Source: Saprospiraceae bacterium
GTDB lineage: Bacteria; Bacteroidota; Bacteroidia; Chitinophagales; Saprospiraceae
NCBI GenBank assembly: GCA_020846655.1
Contig: JADLDL010000195.1
Location: forward strand, 1 to 64,000
Direction of reading: 5' to 3'
DNA length: 64,000 nt
Part shown: positions 9,602 to 19,079 of the stretch, one piece after another
How positions within the stretch are numbered: position 1 is the first letter of the stretch
Layout of the letters: each line of letters starts with the position of its first letter
Notes under the pieces: model-generated
Told to the model about the DNA's origin: nothing
What the model saw: the letters and a program-made list of their open reading frames with translations, nothing else
The model's database searches: none
Position numbers and translations under genes: made by a program

Positions 9602-10651
9602 TTACCCCTGCTGTTTGTAATGCCCCGCCCCGGCCACACTCCGCAATACTTCCGCCGCTTTTTCTGGGGTAATGTCCCGCTGCGGGTTGGCCAGCATTTC
9701 ATACCCGACCATAAATTTTTTAACCGTCGCCGAACGCAGCAAGGGCGGGTAAAAAATCAGGTGCATGTGCCATTCCGGGTGCGCCTCGCCGTCGGTTGGC
9801 GCCTGGTGTATGCCGGCCGAATACGGAAACGAGGTTTGAAACACATTGTCGTATAAAATGGTAAGTTGCCGGTAGGCGGCAGCCAGGGCATCGCGCTCGG
9901 GCTCGTCCAGATCGGTGATGCGGGCTACCGGCCGTTTGGCCACGAGCATGGCTTCGAAGGGCCAAACCGCCCAAAAGGGCACGAGCGCCACAAAGCCTTC
10001 ATTTTCAAACAAGATGCGCTCCTGTTTCTGGAGTTCTGCCTGCACATAATCCGACAACAGCGTGCGGCCCTGCCGTTCCCAATAGGCCAATTGAGCGCGT
10101 TGTTTTTTCAGGGGTTCGTCCGGAATACTCTCCTGGGCCCAAATTTGGCCGTGCGGGTGCGGGTTGGAGCAACCCATGATGGCGCCTTTGTTTTCAAAAA
10201 TCTGGACGTAGTTGACAAAGGGTTTGGCCCCCAGGGTACGGTACTCATCGGCCCAGGCATCCACGACCTTGCGCACGGCGGCCAGGTCCATTTCCGGAAT
10301 GGTCAGGTCGTGCCGGGGCGAAAAACAAATCACGCGGCCGATACCCCGTTCGAGGCGGGCCTGAAACAACTCGCCCTCGGCCACTGTGCCCGGCGGCGTG
10401 GTTTCGAGCAGGGAGGCAAAATCGTTGTCGAAGACAAAAACATCCGGGTAATCGGGGTTTTGTTGGCCGTTGGCGCGGGTATTGCCGGCGCAGAGGTAAC
10501 AATCCGGGTCGTGTGGTGGGCGGGTGTCGGGCGCCAGTTTTTCCACCTGCCCTTGCCAGGGGCGTTTGGCGCGGTGGGGCGACACCAGCACCCAGGCGTC
10601 GGTAAGCGGGTTGTAGCGGCGGTGGGGGTATTCGTTCAGCAGGCTATTCAT
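9602..10651 (-). CDS. galT: UDP-glucose--hexose-1-phosphate (galactose-1-phosphate) uridylyltransferase
   Basis: Start [35 protein letters not shown]; GalT HIT-like motif [27 protein letters not shown]. Confidence 0.95.
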   Translation of the reverse strand: MNSLLNEYPHRRYNPLTDAWVLVSPHRAKRPWQGQVEKLAPDTRPPHDPDCYLCAGNTRANGQQNPDYPDVFVFDNDFASLLETTPPGTVAEGELFQARLERGIGRVICFSPRHDLTIPEMDLAAVRKVVDAWADEYRTLGAKPFVNYVQIFENKGAIMGCSNPHPHGQIWAQESIPDEPLKKQRAQLAYWERQGRTLLSDYVQAELQKQERILFENEGFVALVPFWAVWPFEAMLVAKRPVARITDLDEPERDALAAAYRQLTILYDNVFQTSFPYSAGIHQAPTDGEAHPEWHMHLIFYPPLLRSATVKKFMVGYEMLANPQRDITPEKAAEVLRSVAGAGHYKQQG

Positions 10652-10876
10652 GAGAAATTTTGCTTGGCGGATCAATACGGGGCAATGGGGCTGGAAAAAT
10701 AGGGTTTTGTGCACAAGCACCGGCGAAAAACCTTTTTTCGCCGGCCAGCCAACGCACAAGGCTTAATGCACGTCATTTCCTATGACGGGTTTGGGCATAC
10801 CGCGCCATTTGATTCTCATCCGCTTTTCCCATATTTGCCCTGATCAAATTTCAAAGCAACACCGCACACTACCGAC

Positions 10877-11875
10877 ATGCATAAAATTGACATGCACACC
10901 CATATCCTGCCCGAACGGCTGCCTAATTTTGCAGACAAATTCGGGTACGGCGACTTCATCCACCTGGACCACCACAAAGCCGGTTTTGCGCGCATGATGA
11001 AGGGCCAGACGTTTTTTCGTGAAATCGCCAGCAACTGCTGGGACCCCACGGTGCGCATCGGCGAATACCTGCACTACCGCACGCCCGTTCAGGTGGTGTG
11101 TACCATACCGGTCATGTTTTCGTATTGGGCCAAACCGGCCGATTGCCTGGATCTCTCGCGCTTTCTCAACGACCACCTGGCCGGTATTGTCGAAGATTTC
11201 CCCGAACACTACGTCGCGCTCGGCACCATCCCCATGCAGGATACAGAGCTGGCCATTCAGGAATTGCAGCGCCTGCACGCCCTGGGCATGCCCGGCATCC
11301 AGATTGGCTCCAATGTGAACCAGTTGAACCTGAGCGAAGCGCAGTTTTTCCCCATTTTTGAAGCCCTGCAGGCACTCAATATGGCCCTTTTTATTCATCC
11401 CTGGGAAATGATGGGGCAAGAGCACATGAGCAAATATTGGCTGCCCTGGCTGGTGGGTATGCCCGCCGAAACCAGCCGTGCGGTTTGCTCCATGATATTT
11501 GGCGGCGTATTGGAACGTTTGCCCAAACTGCGTGTCTGCTTTGCGCATGCCGGCGGTTCGTTTCTCACCACCGTTGGGCGCGTCCAACACGGCTTCGATT
11601 GCCGGCCCGACCTCGTGGCCCTCGACAACCCCACCCCACCCCGGCACTACCTGGGCCGTTTTTGGGTGGACTCCGCCACCCACGATCCACAACTGCTGCG
11701 CTACATCCTGGACGTAGCCGGCGAAGACAAGGTCTGCCTGGGCACCGACTACCCCTTTCCGCTGGGCGACCTGGAGATCGGCACCTTTATCGAACAAATG
11801 AAGCTGCCCGAATCCACCCTCGAAAAAATCTTTTTTAAAAATACCCTGGAATGGCTGTACGGCCCCCAACACTGA
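10877..11875 (+). CDS. Amidohydrolase family protein, 2-amino-3-carboxymuconate-6-semialdehyde decarboxylase-like
   Basis: MHKIDMHTHILPERLP metal site; LFIHPWEMMGQEHMSKYWLPWLVGMPAETS; CFAHAGGSFLTTVGR; CLGTDYPFPLGD. Confidence 0.88.
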   Translation: MHKIDMHTHILPERLPNFADKFGYGDFIHLDHHKAGFARMMKGQTFFREIASNCWDPTVRIGEYLHYRTPVQVVCTIPVMFSYWAKPADCLDLSRFLNDHLAGIVEDFPEHYVALGTIPMQDTELAIQELQRLHALGMPGIQIGSNVNQLNLSEAQFFPIFEALQALNMALFIHPWEMMGQEHMSKYWLPWLVGMPAETSRAVCSMIFGGVLERLPKLRVCFAHAGGSFLTTVGRVQHGFDCRPDLVALDNPTPPRHYLGRFWVDSATHDPQLLRYILDVAGEDKVCLGTDYPFPLGDLEIGTFIEQMKLPESTLEKIFFKNTLEWLYGPQH

Positions 11876-11901
11876 CCTATTCACCTAAACAATACCCAAC
11901 C

Positions 11902-12624
11902 ATGAAAAAAAACCTGAACTGTATCCCCAACCGGCTACCCCTGCTCCTGCTACTGCCCCTGCAACTGCTACTGCTCCCGGCAACCCGCGCGCAGAGCCAA
12001 AGCCCGCTCTGGATCGCCAAATGGGACGCGAGCGCACTCATCGACGTGATTGCGCCGGTGGCCTCCTACAGCCTGGAATACCGGCCGCAGCCCCATTTCA
12101 GCATCGAACTGGGGTTCGGTATCCCGATGTACTATTCTCTGGACGACTTTCGACTCAACTACCGCTATCACCGCTGGCGTCTGGAAGCCCGGCGGGTGGT
12201 ACCTAAATCGAGCCGGTTCAGTTTTTTTTATGGCGCCGAAGCGGTGCTCGCCCCCCGGAGATATGCCTATAAAAACAGCAACTACAACGATCGGGACAAC
12301 ATCAATTATTCCTACGATTTTGCCCGGGTGAAACACACCACTACCGTTTGGAGTGGCAAATGGGGCGGCGCGCTGCAATTCGGCGACCGTTTTGTGTTTG
12401 AATTTTTCACCGGCGCTGGTTTCCGGTTGTCGCATTTGAAGTATTACGATGTGCTGAACCCCAATTCCAATGGCACGACCTTCGATCCACAAGGCGAACC
12501 CTATTTTGAACTCGACATCATTCAGGAAGGCTGGCATGCATTTTTGCACTTTTCAACCGGTATCAAACTGGGGGTGCTGCTCAATGCTCCTAACCCGGAC
12601 AAGCCTGAAAAAGAGCATCGGTAG
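11902..12624 (+). CDS. Hypothetical secreted/outer-membrane protein
   Basis: Start MKKNLNCIPNRLPLLLLLPLQLLLLPATRAQS (signal peptide); alternating beta-strand pattern. Confidence 0.6.
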   Translation: MKKNLNCIPNRLPLLLLLPLQLLLLPATRAQSQSPLWIAKWDASALIDVIAPVASYSLEYRPQPHFSIELGFGIPMYYSLDDFRLNYRYHRWRLEARRVVPKSSRFSFFYGAEAVLAPRRYAYKNSNYNDRDNINYSYDFARVKHTTTVWSGKWGGALQFGDRFVFEFFTGAGFRLSHLKYYDVLNPNSNGTTFDPQGEPYFELDIIQEGWHAFLHFSTGIKLGVLLNAPNPDKPEKEHR

Positions 12625-12657
12625 CATCCATTTTTCCAACAAAACAAAAACCCGCCC

Positions 12658-14145
12658 GTGTACCTACTTGGCCTCGATCTTGGCAGTTCTTCGATAAAAG
12701 CCGCCCTCGTAAATGCCCGAACCGGCGCCACCCTGGGCACTGCCCAGGCCCCCGAAACCGAAATGGATATCCTGGCCCTGCAGCCCGATTGGGCCGAACA
12801 GGCGCCTGAAACCTGGTGGGCCAATACCGTAGCCGCCGTCCACCAACTACTCCGCCAAACCGGCGCCGACCCCGCCGACATTGCTGCCATCGGCATTTCG
12901 TACCAGATGCACGGGCTGGTGACCCTTGATGCTGACGGACAGGTACTACGGCCCGCCATCATCTGGTGCGACAGCCGCGCCGTGGCAACCGGCGAAGCTG
13001 CTGCCGAAGCCTTGGGCAAGGATTTTTGCCGCCAGCACTACCTGAACACACCTGGCAATTTCACTGCCTCCAAACTCAAATGGGTCCGGGACCACGAACC
13101 GGAATTGTTTGCCCGCATCCGCTACATCCTGTTGCCCGGCGATTACCTCGCCTACCGGCTCAGCGGCGAAGCCCTGACCACCGTTTCCGGCTTGTCCGAA
13201 GGCATTCTCTGGGATTTTCAGGAGCACCGGATCGCCGGCGAACTGCTCGTACACTACGGCATTCCCGAAGCCCTCATTCCGCCGCTGGCGCCTACTTTTG
13301 GGCCGCAGGGCCGGCTCAGTGCGCTCGCTGCCGCCCAACTCGGATTGAAACCCGGCGTACCCCTCTGTTACCGCGCCGGCGACCAGCCCAACAATGCCCT
13401 GGCCCTCAACGTACTCCAGCCCGGGGAAGTAGCCGCCACAGGAGGCACTTCGGGGGTGGTGTACGGCGTGGTGGACCAGCTGGTATCGGACCCGCAAAAC
13501 CGCGTCAATAGTTTTGCGCACGTCAACCACAGCCCGGCCGACCCGCGCATCGGCGTGTTGCTGTGCATCAACGGTTCGGGCATTTTATACCGCTGGCTGC
13601 GCCAGCAAATGGCCCGGGATGGCGCGACGTACGCAGAGCTCGAACGGCTGGCGGCAACGGCGCCGCTGGGCGCCGACGAGTTGAGCATCCTGCCGTTTGG
13701 CAACGGCGCCGAACGCATGCTCGGCAACCGGCACCTGGGGGCGCACATCCTGAACCTCAATTTCAACCGCCACCAACGCGCGCATCTTTACCGGGCCGGG
13801 CTCGAAGGCGTGGCGTTTTCGTTTGTGTACGGCATGAAAATTTTGCAGGACATGGGCCTCGACCTGTCAGTGATGCGGGCAGGCAACGACAACCTGTTTC
13901 AATCGGCACTATTTTCCACGGCCATCGCCGAATTGCTCGATTGCCGGATCGAAATGTGGCGCACCACCGGCGCCGTCGGTGCAGCCCTGGCCGCCGGAGC
14001 GGGCATGGGCCTCTGGAGCGATGTGCGCGAGGGCTTGGGCACGCAGCAATTGGTCCAGTGCTACGAGCCGCAGGGCCAGCGGGAGCAGCAGCAGGAAGCC
14101 TATGCCCGCTGGGCGCATTTTTTAGAAAAAATGAGCAAGCCCTGA
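12658..14145 (+). CDS. xylB: Xylulokinase (FGGY family carbohydrate kinase)
   Basis: GTG start; YLLGLDLGSSSIKAALVN; GISYQMHGLVTLD; AGDQPNNALALNVLQPGEVAATGGTSGVVYG; next to xylose isomerase. Confidence 0.92.
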   Translation: MYLLGLDLGSSSIKAALVNARTGATLGTAQAPETEMDILALQPDWAEQAPETWWANTVAAVHQLLRQTGADPADIAAIGISYQMHGLVTLDADGQVLRPAIIWCDSRAVATGEAAAEALGKDFCRQHYLNTPGNFTASKLKWVRDHEPELFARIRYILLPGDYLAYRLSGEALTTVSGLSEGILWDFQEHRIAGELLVHYGIPEALIPPLAPTFGPQGRLSALAAAQLGLKPGVPLCYRAGDQPNNALALNVLQPGEVAATGGTSGVVYGVVDQLVSDPQNRVNSFAHVNHSPADPRIGVLLCINGSGILYRWLRQQMARDGATYAELERLAATAPLGADELSILPFGNGAERMLGNRHLGAHILNLNFNRHQRAHLYRAGLEGVAFSFVYGMKILQDMGLDLSVMRAGNDNLFQSALFSTAIAELLDCRIEMWRTTGAVGAALAAGAGMGLWSDVREGLGTQQLVQCYEPQGQREQQQEAYARWAHFLEKMSKP

Positions 14146-14220
14146 GCCTCCGTTTTCCCAACAAACCTTTTGAGGATCATCATCTTTCTTTCAGGTATAT
14201 TTTTAAATTTTTTCAGCAAC

Positions 14221-15567
14221 ATGGCAAACGCAAACCCGATTCACGTCACACTGGGCGACACAGAATACTTCAAAGGCATCGGAAAAATACGCTACGAAGG
14301 GCCGGCCACCGACAACCCGCTGGCTTACCGGTACTACGATGAAAACCGCGTGGTAGCCGGCAAAACCATGCGCGAACATTTCAAATTCGCGGTGGCCTAC
14401 TGGCATACGCTCTGCGGCGCCGGCGGCGACCCTTTTGGCGCCCCCACCAAGGTTTTTCCCTGGCTCCAGGCCAAAGACGCCGTGCAGCAAGCCAAAGACA
14501 AAATGGATGCGGCCTTTGAGTTTATCACCAAATTGGGTTTGCCGTACTATTGTTTCCACGACTTCGACCTGGTTGCCGAAGCCGACACGTTGGGAAAAAG
14601 CGAACGCCGCCTGCAAGCCGTGGGCGAGTACGCCCGGGAAAAAATGTCGGCCTCGGGTGTCCGCCTGCTTTGGGGCACCGCCAACTTGTTTGGGCACCCG
14701 CGCTACATGAACGGTGCGGCCACCAACCCCGATTTTGCCGTGGTGGCCCATGCCGGGGCACAGGTAAAAATGGCGCTCGACCTCACCATCGCCCTCGGGG
14801 GCGAAAACTACGTGTTCTGGGGCGGCCGCGAAGGCTACCAATCCTTGCTGAACACTGACATGAAGCGCGAACTGGACCATATGGCGCGCTTTCTCCAAAT
14901 GGCCCGCGATTATGCCCGGAAAAATGGCTTCACCGGCACGTTTTTTATCGAACCCAAGCCCATGGAGCCCAGCAAGCACCAGTATGACTTCGACTCGGCC
15001 ACCGTCATTGGTTTCCTGCGGGAATACGGCCTGATGAAGGATTTTAAACTCAACGTAGAAGTCAACCACGCCACGCTGGCTTTGCACAGTTTTCCGCACG
15101 AACTCCAGGTGACTGCCAATGCCGGCATGCTCGGCAGCATCGACGCCAACCGGGGCGATTACCAGAACGGCTGGGACACCGACCAGTTTCCCAACAATGT
15201 GTACGAACTTACGGAAGCCCTGTTGGTCATCCTCGAATCGGGCGGTTTACAGGGCGGCGGTGTGAACTTCGACGCGAAGACCCGGCGGAATTCGACGGAC
15301 CTCGACGACCTGTTCCACGCCCACGTCGGCGGGATCGATGTGTTTGCCCGGGCCTTGCTGGCCGCCGACGCCATTTTGTCCGATTCGGCGTACCGGCGCA
15401 TCCGGCAGGAGCGATACGCCTCGTTTGACAGCGGTGAAGGCCAATTGTTTGAAGCCGGAAAATTGAAACTCAACGACCTGAGCAAAATCGCCAAACGCGA
15501 CGGCGAGCCCAGCCAGCGCAGCGGCAAGCAGGAATGGATGGAAAACATCCTGAATCGCTATGTGTAA
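14221..15567 (+). CDS. xylA: Xylose isomerase
   Basis: [80 protein letters not shown]. Confidence 0.97.
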   Translation: MANANPIHVTLGDTEYFKGIGKIRYEGPATDNPLAYRYYDENRVVAGKTMREHFKFAVAYWHTLCGAGGDPFGAPTKVFPWLQAKDAVQQAKDKMDAAFEFITKLGLPYYCFHDFDLVAEADTLGKSERRLQAVGEYAREKMSASGVRLLWGTANLFGHPRYMNGAATNPDFAVVAHAGAQVKMALDLTIALGGENYVFWGGREGYQSLLNTDMKRELDHMARFLQMARDYARKNGFTGTFFIEPKPMEPSKHQYDFDSATVIGFLREYGLMKDFKLNVEVNHATLALHSFPHELQVTANAGMLGSIDANRGDYQNGWDTDQFPNNVYELTEALLVILESGGLQGGGVNFDAKTRRNSTDLDDLFHAHVGGIDVFARALLAADAILSDSAYRRIRQERYASFDSGEGQLFEAGKLKLNDLSKIAKRDGEPSQRSGKQEWMENILNRYV

Positions 15568-15738
15568 AAAACCGGGTATGCCAGCGGAATAGGGCGATTT
15601 GAGCAAGCCAGGATTTCGGCGGATGCCGGTTTATCCGAGTTGAGTCGGGAAATATTCCGGTTCGGGTACATTGATATAGTTGTATGTACAGGATACATGC
15701 ACTTTTGAACCAGTCGAAATAAAATTTATTCCTCTGGT

Positions 15739-17076
15739 ATGAAAGCAAGCATCCTGTACATGTTCCTTTTAGTAAGCAGCGCGGCCCTGTTGTTTGGCCA
15801 GTCTGGCAATCTCTCCGATGAGATCGACCAGGCTCGCCGCCTGGCGGAAGCCGGGCGGCACGACGAAGCGGAGTTTCTGTTCAATCGAATCCTGAGCAAC
15901 AACCCGGATAACCTGCCAGCGCTCCTGGGCGCTGCTTACAACTACTCCTGGGCCAAAAAATTTGATCAGGCCCGGTTGAAATTTGAAGCGGCGCTGAGCC
16001 TTGATCCTGCCATGCCGGATGCCCTCGTCGGGCAAGGCTACAACCAGGCCTGGGCAGGCAACTTCAGCCTGGCTAAAATTTATTTTCAAAAATTGCTCAG
16101 CGACAAGCCGGGCAATGTCGAGGCCCGCAAAGGCCTGGGCTACGTGCACTTGTGGGCTGGCGACGGCCGAACGGCCGAAACTTATTTTCGGGATTTGACC
16201 CTCCAGTTTCCCGAATCCGTAGAGTTTCGCATTGCACTGGCGCAGGCCTTTTTAAACCTCAACGAGGTAAAAAAAGCGCGCCTGGCGCTTCAAAGTGCCT
16301 TGCAGTTGGATTCCACCAACCAGGCAGCCAAAGACTTGCTCAAAAGCACCTTTGGGGTAGCCGCACCGCTGGAACTGGACATTTGGGCCGGGTATTCGAG
16401 CACCGGCGGCGAAAGCCAGTTTGCCCTTCGGACCCTCCAACTGAGCGGCCAACTCAACCGGAAACTCCGGGCTTACCTGAAATACGACAACTCCCTGACC
16501 GCCGACCTGGCCGCCCTGGTGCGCGCCAACCAGGAAGCCCAAGCCCTGTCGCTGGGAGCGGCCTACAACTGGGCGCCTACCCTGGCCAGCCGCCTGGAAT
16601 ACGGTGTCCGTCTGTTGCCCGACAACGTCACCCAACAGTTGGTCAGCGGCGAACAGGTTGTTTTCCTAAACAAAGGCAAATTAGTCAAAGCCGGCGGTTT
16701 TTACGGCTGGAGCAGCAAAATCGAACCGGAATGGCTGGCCTACGGCGGTTTCCGGGTGCCTCTTGCCCGCTGGTATGCCCTCGAACCCTATGTTTTTGTT
16801 TCGCAGGCCGCCAATGCCCCAAGCAAGGAGTTCCGTTTTTTGCTCAACAACCAACTGCGCACCCTGAGTGGCTACGAACTCAACCTCGGGCTTCTGTATG
16901 GAAAAACCGGCGCCGTCGCCGATGCTGCCGATGTGCGGACCTATGGAAGTTACGCCACTGCCATTTTCCCGTTTAGCCAGGTCGTATGGGGGCATTTGTC
17001 CTTCCGTTGGGAACATCAAACCTTTTCGAACTTACTCATCCTCGCCGGCGGGTTTAAACTGCGCCTGGAGAAATAA
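15739..17076 (+). CDS. TPR-repeat protein with C-terminal outer-membrane beta-barrel (YaiO-like)
   Basis: Signal peptide; several TPR units (ARRLAEAGRHDEAEFLFNRILSNNPDN...); C-terminal half rich in beta strands ending in GGFKLRLEK. Confidence 0.75.
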   Translation: MKASILYMFLLVSSAALLFGQSGNLSDEIDQARRLAEAGRHDEAEFLFNRILSNNPDNLPALLGAAYNYSWAKKFDQARLKFEAALSLDPAMPDALVGQGYNQAWAGNFSLAKIYFQKLLSDKPGNVEARKGLGYVHLWAGDGRTAETYFRDLTLQFPESVEFRIALAQAFLNLNEVKKARLALQSALQLDSTNQAAKDLLKSTFGVAAPLELDIWAGYSSTGGESQFALRTLQLSGQLNRKLRAYLKYDNSLTADLAALVRANQEAQALSLGAAYNWAPTLASRLEYGVRLLPDNVTQQLVSGEQVVFLNKGKLVKAGGFYGWSSKIEPEWLAYGGFRVPLARWYALEPYVFVSQAANAPSKEFRFLLNNQLRTLSGYELNLGLLYGKTGAVADAADVRTYGSYATAIFPFSQVVWGHLSFRWEHQTFSNLLILAGGFKLRLEK

Positions 17077-17150
17077 TCGGCCATTCCAAACTGATTTCAA
17101 CAAAACATTCGGCAACACCCGAGTCTGCTGAACCATAAAAAAGGTCATCC

Positions 17151-19040
17151 ATGCACAACAATATCAACACCAGCGAACAAGACAGCACCAGCATTACCCT
17201 TGCCTTCAGCGATAGAAGCACCGCATCGTACCTGCGCAAGCCAGCAGCCGTCCGCCAAATGGCGGTCGCGCCCAAACCGACCCTTTACCTCTTTGTTTTT
17301 GCCATTTGGATCGCAGCCGTCATCTGGTTTCAGCCGCGCTTGCTGTTGTTGCTGGATATGGCCTACAACACCCCCAGTTGGGTCGCATTAGCGCTGTTTA
17401 TTGGTTTTATCAATTTTGCCTGGTTATACGGCATTTACAATGTTTCTATCGTCGGCTTTGCCGTTTATTATCAAATCAAACGCAAATGGGCCCCCGCCCG
17501 TACCACCACGCCGCCCGTGCCGGCAATCCCCCTGGAAGACCTGCCTCCGGTAGCCATTCTGTACACGACCTGCAACGACTTTGTCGAAGAAAGTGTACTC
17601 TCCTGCGTACAACAGGACTACCCGCGCTACACGGTCTATATCCTGGACGACAGCAGCGATGCCGGTTACAAGCAACAGGTCGATCAGTTTGCCCGGCGCT
17701 ACCCTGGCCTCGTACAGGTCGTGCGCCGGCCCGACCGCAAGGCCTTCAAGGCCGGCAACCTGAACCACGGCCTCTCCGAAGTAGCCACCGACGAGCCGTA
17801 CTTTGCCATCGCCGATGCCGATGAAATTTTGCCGACCGACTTCCTGAGCAAACTGGTGCCGGTGATGGAACACGACCCCAGTTGCGGCTTTGTGCAAGCC
17901 AACCACCGCGCCAACCCCAACAGCACCAGTGAGTTGTCCAAATCCCTGGGCGTAGGTATCGATATTCACTGGAAATGGTACCAGCCGCTGCGCAACGACT
18001 ATGGGTTTGTGATGTTCCTCGGCCACGGCGCCTTGCTGCGCCGCAAATGCTGGGAAGAAATCGATGGTTTTCCGGATATCGTAAGTGAAGACCTGGGCTT
18101 TGCCATCCATGCCCGGGAAAAAGGATACCGCGGCCGTTTTGTAGAAGAAGTCATTTGTTACGAGGATTTCCCGGACAACGTACGGGCCTTCCGGATCCGG
18201 CATATGAAATGGACCCGTGGCACGAGTGAGTTTCTGCGCAAAAAAATGGGTTGGCTGCTGCGGGCCCGCAATATTTCCTGGACCGAAAAACTGGACGTCC
18301 TGTTCCCGACCCTCAACCTGCCCCTTACCCTGGTTTATTTCCTGTTCATGTTGAACGCCAACCTGGCTTTGCCCTTGTTTTTCGGGTACCGGCAAGACCT
18401 GACCTTTGTGCTGGGTGGCCAGGAGTTTCTGTTCCCCATTGTAACCCTGCACCAGGGCTTCGAGGTGATTTACGACTGGGATTTCTTTGTCATCACCTTG
18501 CTGACTTTTTTTGCACCGGTACTGAGTTTTATCCTGGCCTTAGCCAATCAACCCCTCAAACTGTTCCGGTTTTTGAGCCATAGCACGGCGTTGTATGCGG
18601 CGCTATCGCCCTTGTCGTCTATCGGCGTGCTGGCCTATATGATTTCCGGCAAGGCCTTTTTTCTGGTCACCGGCGATGTCAACCAACAGGAATACCAGGG
18701 AAAATCTGCCGGCAGCGCCTTTAGTTTCCGCAAGATGAAGCATGCCTGGCAGCAATTTTTGGCGAAGAGCCACCCGGATACCCGGCTGGTGCAGGGGGTT
18801 GAAATCGGAGTGGGCTTGTTGTTCACTTGTTTGGCCCTGTTGATGTTCCAGATTTCATTTTTCGGCTTATGCCTGGCGTTTCTGTTGTTGCCGCTCATGC
18901 ACCACCTGCCCTGGAACCACCGCTTTGTCAAAGTAGCTGTGTACGTACCGTTTCTGTTGATTATGTTGGGCGTGTTTTTGTCGGGTTTGAGTATGTTTGG
19001 AATGAAAGCCGTGTTTTTTGGGTACGGTTTCCATTTCTAA
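17151..19040 (+). CDS. Membrane glycosyltransferase family 2, cellulose-synthase-like
   Basis: Multiple TM helices; PPVAILYTTCNDFVEESVLSCVQQDYPRYTVYILDDSSD; IADADEIL; VSEDLGFAIHAREKGYRG; FRIRHMKWTRGTSEF (Q/RxxRW-like). Confidence 0.9.
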   Translation: MHNNINTSEQDSTSITLAFSDRSTASYLRKPAAVRQMAVAPKPTLYLFVFAIWIAAVIWFQPRLLLLLDMAYNTPSWVALALFIGFINFAWLYGIYNVSIVGFAVYYQIKRKWAPARTTTPPVPAIPLEDLPPVAILYTTCNDFVEESVLSCVQQDYPRYTVYILDDSSDAGYKQQVDQFARRYPGLVQVVRRPDRKAFKAGNLNHGLSEVATDEPYFAIADADEILPTDFLSKLVPVMEHDPSCGFVQANHRANPNSTSELSKSLGVGIDIHWKWYQPLRNDYGFVMFLGHGALLRRKCWEEIDGFPDIVSEDLGFAIHAREKGYRGRFVEEVICYEDFPDNVRAFRIRHMKWTRGTSEFLRKKMGWLLRARNISWTEKLDVLFPTLNLPLTLVYFLFMLNANLALPLFFGYRQDLTFVLGGQEFLFPIVTLHQGFEVIYDWDFFVITLLTFFAPVLSFILALANQPLKLFRFLSHSTALYAALSPLSSIGVLAYMISGKAFFLVTGDVNQQEYQGKSAGSAFSFRKMKHAWQQFLAKSHPDTRLVQGVEIGVGLLFTCLALLMFQISFFGLCLAFLLLPLMHHLPWNHRFVKVAVYVPFLLIMLGVFLSGLSMFGMKAVFFGYGFHF

Positions 19041-19079
19041 TCTCTCTTTTGTTTTTCCCAGGTTAAATGCAATTGTACT

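Noticed and set aside
17151-19040. c-di-GMP-regulated BcsA cellulose synthase
   Set aside because: No PilZ domain is visible in the C-terminal region and no bcsB-like gene is adjacent; kept as a generic cellulose-synthase-like GT2
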